From contig CAMFHP010000073.1 in the NCBI GenBank assembly GCA_945952225.1, positions 1 to 40,576 on the forward strand: 40,576 bases of DNA, read 5' to 3'. Below are positions 34,410 through 40,576 of the stretch, in pieces. Position 1 is the first letter of the stretch. The number at the start of each line of letters is the position of its first letter. Below the pieces are notes generated by a model. That model was not told the origin of the DNA, did no database searches, and saw nothing but the letters and a program-made list of their open reading frames with translations. The stretch comes from an uncultured Myxococcaceae bacterium. GTDB taxonomy: Bacteria > Myxococcota_A > Polyangia > Polyangiales > Ga0077539. Position numbers and translations under genes: made by a program.

Positions 34410-35794
34410 CCGACGCCGCCGCCGACGCCCAGCAGCGCATCGCGAAGGCCCTCGACCGCGCCCGTGCAGGCGAAGACCGCGAGCTCGCCACGCAGGTGCG
34501 CGAACGCGGCGAGCAGGTCGCCCACCTCTTCGCAGGGCTCGTGCGCATGACGCACCTCCACGCGAAGGAGAACCGCGCCTTCGACGCCCCCTCGCGCGAC
34601 CTCGCGACGGCCTTCAACACCCTCCACGAGCTCCTGGGCATGGTGCAGCTCGTGATGGTCGAAGATCAGGTCTACGTGAACGACATGCGGCTGCGCTTCG
34701 ACACGCGCGCCGAGGTCGCCCGCGAGCTCACCGAGCTCTGGCGACGCCATGACACGGGCGGCGTGACGCTCCACGCGCGCCTCGACGACGCGCAGGTCAA
34801 GTCGCTCGCCGTGGCCGTGGCCTCGGAGCCCGCGCCCACCAATCCCCGCGCCGCGCTCCAATCGTCGCTCCAGCGCTGCGGGCTCTCGACCGTCGAACTG
34901 CAGCCCGTGTTCCGCCTGCGCATGGGCCACGAGGGCCGCCGCGCGCCCGCCCAGCGCGACACCCGCGAGATGTGGGCCCTCGCCGCGCGCGCCATGGGCG
35001 ACCTCTGGGACGGCCTCTCCCTCGGCCGCACGCCCAACCCGCTCCCGATCCGCAAGCTGGTGACCGAGCTCGTCGACCTCTCCGACGAGGCGCGCATCGC
35101 CTCCATCGCCACGGCCACGCGCGACACGCGCTCCCCCGCGTACGTGCGCCACTCGCTCACCGTCGCCTCGCTCTCGCTGCTCATCGGCCGCGAGATCGCC
35201 CTCAGCGACGCGGCCCTCGCAGACCTCGGCGTGGCCGCGAGCTTTCACGACGTGGGCTACACCATCGACGAAGACGGCGAGGCCCCGCCCTTCGAACGGC
35301 ACGGCACCGCGGGGGCGCGTCAGCTCCTCAAGCAGCGCGGATTCCACGAGGCCCGCATCCGCCGCATGCTGGTGTGCCTCGAACACCACCGGCCCTACGA
35401 CAGCCCGTGGCGTCCGTCGCTCTTCGCCCGCATCGTGCACATCGCCGACGACTACGACATCCTCACGCGCTACCGCCCGTCGGGGCCGTTTCTCGCGCCG
35501 CCCGACGCCCTCGCGCGCATGAACGCCGCCTCGGGGAGCGCCTACGACCCGACGCTCCTCCAGGCCCTCGTGAACGGCCTCGGCGCGTACCCGCCGGGCA
35601 GCGTGCTGGAGCTCAGCAACGGCTCGTGGGTGGTGTCGGTCTCCGGCGCGCGCGACGCCGAACGCTTCGACAAGCCCCTCACCCGCGTGGTGCGCACGCG
35701 CGGCGGAATGGTGCCCCGCGAGCCCATCGAGATCGACCTTGCCGATGAGGAGCACGACGTGCTCCGCGTGTTGCGACCCGAGACCCCGCCCTGA
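34406..35794 (+). CDS. HD-GYP-like phosphohydrolase-type protein, degenerate
   Basis: A 462-residue cytoplasmic protein. The first half repeats the domain seen in the upstream HEAT protein (LVMVEDQVYVNDMRLRFDTRAEVARELTELWRRHDTGGVTLH). The C-terminal half is an HD domain: RHSLTVASLSLL, FHDVGYTI (HD pair), RHGTAGARQL, LEHHRPYDS and VHIADDYDILTRYRPS. These align with the HD-GYP order H...HD...H...HH...D, but the GYP residues are replaced by SPW. The GYP loop is important in c-di-GMP phosphodiesterases, so activity on c-di-GMP is doubtful. The GTG start overlaps the stop of the HEAT gene, indicating one complex or pathway. It converges on the thioredoxin-like gene with a 41-base gap. Confidence 0.83.
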   Translation: MTDAAADAQQRIAKALDRARAGEDRELATQVRERGEQVAHLFAGLVRMTHLHAKENRAFDAPSRDLATAFNTLHELLGMVQLVMVEDQVYVNDMRLRFDTRAEVARELTELWRRHDTGGVTLHARLDDAQVKSLAVAVASEPAPTNPRAALQSSLQRCGLSTVELQPVFRLRMGHEGRRAPAQRDTREMWALAARAMGDLWDGLSLGRTPNPLPIRKLVTELVDLSDEARIASIATATRDTRSPAYVRHSLTVASLSLLIGREIALSDAALADLGVAASFHDVGYTIDEDGEAPPFERHGTAGARQLLKQRGFHEARIRRMLVCLEHHRPYDSPWRPSLFARIVHIADDYDILTRYRPSGPFLAPPDALARMNAASGSAYDPTLLQALVNGLGAYPPGSVLELSNGSWVVSVSGARDAERFDKPLTRVVRTRGGMVPREPIEIDLADEEHDVLRVLRPETPP

Positions 35795-35824
35795 TCGCGC
35801 GCCGTCCGCGAGCGATGCGCGCGA
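35795..35824. terminator. Possible bidirectional hairpin between convergent genes
   Basis: TCGCGCG (35795-35801) and CGCGCGA (35818-35824) form a 7-bp stem with a 16-base loop immediately after the HD-GYP-like stop codon, between convergent genes. No T-run follows, so it could be a GC hairpin rather than a true Rho-independent terminator. Confidence 0.3.
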
Positions 35825-35835
35825 GGGGGGTACGG

Positions 35836-36567
35836 TTACCGTGCGGCGCTCAACACGTCTTCGAGCGCACCCATCAACGAGGCGGTCTCGTACCCGGTCT
35901 GCAGGTGCGTCAGCCGCCCGCGCGCATCGACGATCGCGAAGGTCGGCGACCCCATGAGGGGAATGCTCTCCCCGAGCTGCGACGCCGTCGCGAAGCAGGT
36001 GGGCACGCTCGGAAAGGTGCGCGCCTGCCACCCGACGCACTGGCTCGCCGTCGGCGCCCCGTGGCTCGCGTTCTCGTACATCACCACGAGCGAGCGAACG
36101 CGGCGTCCCTCGTAGGGGCGCACCAGAACCTCCGTGATCATCGACGCGCTGCGGAGGCACACCGCGTCCCACGCGGTGCACGCGATGAGGAGCGTCGCAG
36201 CGGCCGTGCAGTAGTCGGCGCCATAGAAGTCGTAGGCCGCGCCGGAGTCGCACGCGACGAGCGGCGGGCGCATGAAGTTGCACGTTCCATCGCCCGTGCC
36301 GCAGAACCCCGACGTGGGCACGCGCGACGCGCACCCCGAGGTCGGAACATCGGGCGCCGTCGGAACATCGGGCGTCGTCGGAACATCGGGCGTCGTCGGA
36401 ACATCGGGCGCCGTCGGAACATCGGGCGTCGTCGGAACATCGGGCGCCGCGTCATCGCCAACGGCCGCGTCGACATCACCGCCACTGCCACCGCCAGCGC
36501 GCGCGCTGCAGGCGAGCACCGACGAAACCAACAACACCAATCCGATCGAAGACACTGCCCGCCGCAT
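35836..36567 (-). CDS. Thioredoxin-fold lipoprotein with DxxC instead of CxxC
   Basis: A 243-residue lipoprotein (MRRAVSSIGLVLLVSSVLAC, Cys20) with six PDVPTT/PDVPTA stalk repeats. The domain has a TlpA-like layout: the strand LLIAC, then AWDAVCLRS where the usual WCxxC is found, and the cis-proline GSPTFAIVDARGRL before the last strands. The first active-site cysteine is thus aspartate, so a classical disulfide exchange is unlikely. Extra cysteines (FCGTGDGTC, DYC, QCVGW, PTCF) could form structural disulfides. Start choice: ATG 36567 follows GCGAGG by a proper distance; ATG 36576 (MSTMRR) is possible. Function unknown; it precedes no redox partner. Confidence 0.75.
   Translation of the reverse strand: MRRAVSSIGLVLLVSSVLACSARAGGGSGGDVDAAVGDDAAPDVPTTPDVPTAPDVPTTPDVPTTPDVPTAPDVPTSGCASRVPTSGFCGTGDGTCNFMRPPLVACDSGAAYDFYGADYCTAAATLLIACTAWDAVCLRSASMITEVLVRPYEGRRVRSLVVMYENASHGAPTASQCVGWQARTFPSVPTCFATASQLGESIPLMGSPTFAIVDARGRLTHLQTGYETASLMGALEDVLSAAR
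36344..36451. repeat. Six 18-bp coding repeats (PDVPTT stalk)
   Basis: Exact 18-base units beginning GGAACATCGGGCG repeat at 36344, 36362, 36380, 36398, 36416 and 36434. They alternate GCCGTC and GTCGTC endings, and encode the Asp/Pro stalk of the thioredoxin-like lipoprotein on the minus strand. Confidence 0.85.
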
Positions 36568-36670
36568 CGTTGACATCCTCGCGGCGAAGCTATCGCACGA
36601 TGGGAATGCACGGCACGGTGGAAACGCCCTGTTTCGCTCGTCATCGCGCGACGACGCGCTCACCGCATCG

Positions 36671-38701
36671 TCAGCGTCCCACCCGTCGTTCGAGCTCGCC
36701 CCAGCGCATCGACCACACCACCGGACGCCCGTGCGGGCAGTGTCCGGCGAAGTCGACGTTGTCGAGCGAGAGCAGCAGCGCGCGCGCCTCGTCGTCGGCG
36801 AGGGGATCGCCGCCGCGCACCGAGCCGTGGCAGGCCATCGTGGCGAGCACGAGGTCCACCGCGCGCGAGAAGTCGTTGCCCTGCCGTGCGAGCTCGGAGA
36901 CGAGATCGCGCGCGAGCTTGCGGGGATCGGCGCGGAGCAACAGCGCAGGCACCGCGCGCACGGCCACCGTGGTCGGACCGAGGGGCGAGAGATCCATGCC
37001 GAGCGACATGAAGTCGTCGGCGCGCTCTTCGACGAGGGCGACCTCTTCGGGCGAGAGTTCCACGCGCTCGGGCACCAGCATCGGCTGCATCGCGACGGTG
37101 CGCGAACCGTAGGCCTTGCGCAGACGCTCGAAGGTCACCCGCTCCGCCGCCGCGTGCTGGTCGAGGATCACCACCCCCATCTCACCCTCGCACAGCAGGT
37201 ACATCCGTCGGAGCTGCCCCACGTAGCGGAGCTGTCCGAAGGATCCGCCGCCGGGAAGGTCGGCGGTTCCACCCGACGCTGCGGCCGCGGTCGTCGCGAC
37301 GGGCTGCGCCACGGGTGCCGTGACCGCAGGGCGCGCGGGCGCTTCATACGGCTTCGGCGGATACGGCGCCTGGAGCAATCGCGCCCACGGGTCCGCCGGG
37401 TCGGCGGGAGACTCCACGAAGGCGCGCACGGCGGGCTTCACGGGCTCTCCATGCAGAGAGCGGTCGTCGCGCGCCGCGGGCGCTCCCTGCGAGGGAACGG
37501 CCGTGCGCGAAGGCATTTCCGCACGCGCCGTGGGCTCTCCGACCGGAGAGGGAACGGGATCGCGGGGGAGCGCGGCGGGCGTGTCGAGCGCATCGGGCGT
37601 CGCGGCGTCGCCCAGGGCCAGCATCTTCGCGATGAGCGCGGGGGCCTGGTTCTCCACGGTGGGACCGGGCGCGAGGTGCTGCTCCCAGAAGTCTCTCGGA
37701 CGCACGGCGGCCTGGGCCCACGGCGCGGCCCCGGCGGTGTCACGGAGCACCACGGTGACGGCTTCGAAGATGGCGCCCTGCTGGGCGAAGCGCACCTCGG
37801 TCTTCTGCGGGTGCACGTTCACGTCGACGTCTTCGGGCGGCATCTCGACGAGCACGGCGCCCACGGGGTAGCGCCCGCCTTCGAGGGTCGAGCCGTAGGC
37901 CTGCGCGACCGCGCGGAGCAGCACCCGGTCGCGCACGTGGCGTCCGTTGACGTAGAGCGCGAGCGAGCCCGCACCCGAGCGCGCGCGCTCCGGCGGACCG
38001 AGGATCGCCGTGACCTTCACCGGCCCCCGCGAGCCACGGAGGTCGGCGAGGTTCTCATCGGGCCACACCTCACGCACCCGCGAGGCCACATCCGCGTGCC
38101 GCAGGAACTCGCGCACCACCTTGCCCTCACGGCGGATCACGAAGCGCACGTCGGGACGCGGAATCGCCATGCGCACCACGGCTTCGACACAGGCCGCGCC
38201 CTCGGTCTGCGGCGAGCGCATGAACTTCCGCCGCGCGGGGGTGTTGAAGAAGAGTTCTTCGACGGTGATGGTGGTGCCCGGCGCGCATCCCGCGGGGCGC
38301 AGCACGGCCTCGGCGCCGCCCTCGACGGTGATCTCCGCGCCCTCGTCGGCGCCCCGCGCGCGGCTCACGATCTTGAAGCGCGACACCGACGCGATGGAGG
38401 GCAGCGCCTCACCGCGGAATCCGTACGTGGCCACGCCCACGAGGTCGTCGGCCGTGCGGATCTTCGAGGTCGCATGACGCACCACCGCGAGGGCGAGGTC
38501 GTCGGGCGCCATGCCGAGTCCGTCGTCGGTCACCGCGATGCGTCCGAGGCCGCCGCCGTCGAGGGAGACGGTCACGGTCTCGGCCTTCGCGTCGAGGGAG
38601 TTCTCGACGAGCTCCTTCACCACCGAGGCGGGGCGTTCGACCACCTCACCGGCGGCGATCTGGTTGGCGACGTCGGGCGGGAGCAGCGCGATCCTGGGCA
38701 T
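36671..38701 (-). CDS. mutL: DNA mismatch repair protein MutL
   Basis: A 676-residue MutL. The N-terminal GHKL ATPase has IAAGEVVERPASVVKELVENSLDA, VTDDGLGM, HATSKIRTADDL and GFRGEALPSIASV, followed by the transducer domain with VDVNVHPQKTEVRF. A Pro/Ala-rich linker of about 150 residues (about 350 to 490) leads to the C-terminal dimerisation domain. Nuclease motifs of latent-endonuclease MutL are present: DQHAAAERVTFE (matching DQHAX2EX4E), ACHGS and CPHGRP. It should therefore nick DNA itself, as MutL of organisms without MutH does. It couples MutS mismatch recognition to excision. MutS is not in the window. ATG 38701 is the conserved start, MPRIALLPPDVANQIAAG. Confidence 0.96.
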   Translation of the reverse strand: MPRIALLPPDVANQIAAGEVVERPASVVKELVENSLDAKAETVTVSLDGGGLGRIAVTDDGLGMAPDDLALAVVRHATSKIRTADDLVGVATYGFRGEALPSIASVSRFKIVSRARGADEGAEITVEGGAEAVLRPAGCAPGTTITVEELFFNTPARRKFMRSPQTEGAACVEAVVRMAIPRPDVRFVIRREGKVVREFLRHADVASRVREVWPDENLADLRGSRGPVKVTAILGPPERARSGAGSLALYVNGRHVRDRVLLRAVAQAYGSTLEGGRYPVGAVLVEMPPEDVDVNVHPQKTEVRFAQQGAIFEAVTVVLRDTAGAAPWAQAAVRPRDFWEQHLAPGPTVENQAPALIAKMLALGDAATPDALDTPAALPRDPVPSPVGEPTARAEMPSRTAVPSQGAPAARDDRSLHGEPVKPAVRAFVESPADPADPWARLLQAPYPPKPYEAPARPAVTAPVAQPVATTAAAASGGTADLPGGGSFGQLRYVGQLRRMYLLCEGEMGVVILDQHAAAERVTFERLRKAYGSRTVAMQPMLVPERVELSPEEVALVEERADDFMSLGMDLSPLGPTTVAVRAVPALLLRADPRKLARDLVSELARQGNDFSRAVDLVLATMACHGSVRGGDPLADDEARALLLSLDNVDFAGHCPHGRPVVWSMRWGELERRVGR

Positions 38702-38742
38702 CGGAGGGCGCGCACCCTAACACAGCGCGCCTTCATGCTCGT

Positions 38743-38771
38743 TTGACCCTCGAAGAGACGCGATGTTACCG
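38743..38771 (+). promoter_or_regulatory. Possible promoter of the C-terminal kinase gene
   Basis: TTGACC (38743-38748) is followed after 17 bases by TTACCG (38766-38771), between divergent mutL and the kinase gene. The -35 is good but the -10 is weak, so this is tentative. Confidence 0.3.
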
Positions 38772-38838
38772 TCGCCAACGCTGTGCGGAGCGGCGGGTCT
38801 CTTCCCCCATGAGGCCCCTCTCACGCGGCGATCACCCG

Positions 38839-40576
38839 ATGAAGTATTGCCCCCAATGCAACCTCGATTACGAGGACGAGACGGTCTTCTGTTCCGCCGA
38901 CGGAAGCCGTCTGCAGATGCGGGCACCCCGGGTCGCGCCGCGTGCGCCCGGTGGGGGTCTCGGGGTCATGGGCGGCGGCGGACTCGGCGCGGCGGTGCTC
39001 TCGTCGCAGCCCATCACGGCCCTGGGCGCCACGGCGCTTCAGGTTCCGACGCCGCCGCGGGGTGTGCCCGCACCGCGTCCCGTGTCGGGTCTGCCCGACG
39101 AGCAGGCCGAGACCATGCGTCCTCCGTCGGCGCGCTTCGTGGCCACGGCGTACGCGCAGGGTGAAGACGGCAGCCGCGACACGATGAGCCCCGAGCCTCG
39201 CGCGCCGGCCATCAGCCGCGAGATGCGCGCGCAGGGCGCCACGGCGGCGGACAACGGTCAGGGCGATCTGCTCAACGACATGCCCACCATCGCGATGAAG
39301 AGCCCCGTGGCCGCCGCGCAGCAGACGACCGAGGATGGCGAGCGCAACCTCGTGGGCACCGTCATCGCAGGGCGCTACAAGGTGCTCCGCCGCCTCGGGG
39401 AGGGCGGCATGGGCGTGGTGTACGAGGCCGTCGACGAGCGGCTCGAAAAGCACGTCGCGGTGAAGGTGCTGCGCGAAGACTTCGCCCGTCGGCAGGACGT
39501 GGTCGCGCGCTTCACGCAGGAGGCCAAGAGCGCCGCGCGCATCAAGCACGAGAACGTGCTCGACGTGACCGACTACGGTCAGACCGACGACGGGAGCTTC
39601 TTCATCGCGATGGAGCTCCTTCGCGGAACGGACCTCGCCGATGTGCTCCAGGGCGAAGGCGTGATCTCGCAGGAGCGCGGCATCGAGGTGGCGATCCAGG
39701 TGTGCCGCGCGCTCCAGGCCGCGCACGCCCGCGGGATCGTGCACCGCGACATGAAGCCCGAGAACGTGTTCCTCGTGCGCACCGACGACGGCCGCGAGCT
39801 CGTGAAGATCGTCGACTTCGGCATCGCGCAGATGAAGGACATCTCGGGCAGCGCCGAGGGCAGCCGCAAGCTCACGCGCACCGGGATGATCTTCGGCACG
39901 CCGGAGTACATGTCCCCCGAGCAGGCCGCGGGAAAGCCCGTCGACCACCGCGTCGACGTCTACGCCGCGGGCGTGATCCTCTACGAGATGTTCACCGGAC
40001 GCGTGCCCTTCGTGGGCGACACGTTCATGGGCATTCTCACGAAGCACATGTTCGAGCAGCCCCCGGCGATCCACCAGGTGAACCCCGCCGCGCAGGTGTC
40101 GCCCGACCTCGAATCGGTGATCTTCAAGGCCCTCGCCAAGGATCCCAACCAGCGCTTCCAATCGATGCAGGAGTTCGCCGACGACCTGCAGCGCTTCCGT
40201 CAGGGTGCGCGGCCCAACGCGGCGTTCTCGCAGCCCTCGGCGCCGGTGATTCCTCCGACCGCCGCGCAGGTGCTCGGCGTGCAGTCGTCGCCGGGCGTTC
40301 CGCTCTCGCAGATCCCGGGCTACAGCCCCTCACCGCTGCCCGCGGTGCCCTCGCACACCGTCGAGAGTGAGCTCACGCCCCCGCGGCGGCGCCCGGTGCT
40401 CTTCATCGCCTTCATCGCCCTCGCGCTCGTCGTGGGCGGCGTCGCCGTCGCCGTGGCGCTCTCCCACGACGACCCGCCGCCCGCAGCGCCGACGCCCACA
40501 CCCGCGCCGCCCGCCGCGCAGCCGCCCGCCACCGCGCAGCGCCCTGCGGGAACAGTCACGGCGCCCGTCCCCACGC
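38839..40576 (+). CDS. Ser/Thr protein kinase (Hanks type) with zinc ribbon, 3' end outside window
   Basis: A transmembrane PknB-like kinase of at least 579 residues, truncated by the window end. It begins with a zinc-ribbon-like MKYCPQCNLDYEDETVFC, where only three cysteines are seen, then a long low-complexity segment. The kinase domain (about 175 to 455) is canonical: GRYKVLRRLGEGGMGVVYEA, the lysine in HVAVKVL, HRDMKPEN, VDFGIAQ and GTPEYMSPEQAAG, with RVDVYAAGVILYEMFTG. After a Pro/Ser linker comes one membrane helix (RPVLFIAFIALALVVGGVAV) and a Pro/Ala-rich extracytoplasmic start. ATG 38839 is preferred; ATG 38809 would add ten residues. The extracytoplasmic sensor domain is not visible. 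It likely transmits envelope signals in the cytoplasm. Confidence 0.93.
   Translation, partial: MKYCPQCNLDYEDETVFCSADGSRLQMRAPRVAPRAPGGGLGVMGGGGLGAAVLSSQPITALGATALQVPTPPRGVPAPRPVSGLPDEQAETMRPPSARFVATAYAQGEDGSRDTMSPEPRAPAISREMRAQGATAADNGQGDLLNDMPTIAMKSPVAAAQQTTEDGERNLVGTVIAGRYKVLRRLGEGGMGVVYEAVDERLEKHVAVKVLREDFARRQDVVARFTQEAKSAARIKHENVLDVTDYGQTDDGSFFIAMELLRGTDLADVLQGEGVISQERGIEVAIQVCRALQAAHARGIVHRDMKPENVFLVRTDDGRELVKIVDFGIAQMKDISGSAEGSRKLTRTGMIFGTPEYMSPEQAAGKPVDHRVDVYAAGVILYEMFTGRVPFVGDTFMGILTKHMFEQPPAIHQVNPAAQVSPDLESVIFKALAKDPNQRFQSMQEFADDLQRFRQGARPNAAFSQPSAPVIPPTAAQVLGVQSSPGVPLSQIPGYSPSPLPAVPSHTVESELTPPRRRPVLFIAFIALALVVGGVAVAVALSHDDPPPAAPTPTPAPPAAQPPATAQRPAGTVTAPVPT

Overview
The window is very GC-rich, tightly packed chromosomal DNA with the marks of a Gram-negative predatory or soil bacterium of the Myxococcota, probably Polyangiales or Sandaracinaceae (inferred from gene content, not from a marker gene). 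Pointers are two Hanks-type Ser/Thr kinases, seven probable lipoproteins (three with Asp/Pro-rich stalks), a MopE-like cysteine-repeat surface protein, HEAT/HD signalling proteins and many GTG starts. I see no rRNA, tRNA, CRISPR, integrase or insertion sequence. Antisense reading frames are very long because of the base composition and were discarded.

Layout. 1-354: nested foldback repeats. 355-1011: msrA. 1012-1657: three kinds of intergenic repeat (28-bp tandem array, REP-like paired hairpins, 24-bp tandem array). 1658-3848: class III aminotransferase divergent from an orphan ModA-like lipoprotein. 3900-7703: mrfA-mrfB DNA-repair helicase/nuclease pair. 7752-9279: LysM/M15 peptidase and a VOC protein. 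9338-16965: surface/secreted block on the minus strand (large lipoprotein, MopE-like protein with a fibrinogen-like C-terminus, PHB-depolymerase-like esterase, alpha/beta hydrolase with duplicated N-terminal beta domains). 17191-20686: an atypical Ser/Thr kinase and a secreted TPR-like protein. 20769-23284: livM plus a single-polypeptide LivG-LivF fusion, without livH or livK. 23499-26225: a four-gene operon with 4-bp overlaps (GST, two paralogous small unknowns, Fe-S protein). 26250-28635: acyl-CoA carboxylase beta subunit and enoyl-CoA hydratase. 28716-30529: a Septu-like anti-phage pair (PtuA ATPase, PtuB HNH nuclease). 30586-31756: outer-membrane protein and YfhL-type ferredoxin. 31935-35794: a coupled pair, HEAT-like protein plus degenerate HD-GYP-like protein, that seem to share a domain. 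35836-38701: a thioredoxin-fold lipoprotein with an altered active site, and mutL. 38839-40576: a canonical Ser/Thr kinase cut by the window edge.

How they work together. DNA maintenance is represented by MrfAB and MutL, and phage defence by PtuAB. The liv transporter genes lie near an enoyl-CoA hydratase/acyl-CoA carboxylase pair, which would fit branched-chain amino-acid or fatty-acid catabolism, but the specificity is inferred. The most unusual items are the GST/paralog/paralog/Fe-S operon of unknown role, the LivGF fusion, the DxxC thioredoxin-like lipoprotein, the HEAT/HD pair, and the dense foldback and tandem repeats around msrA.
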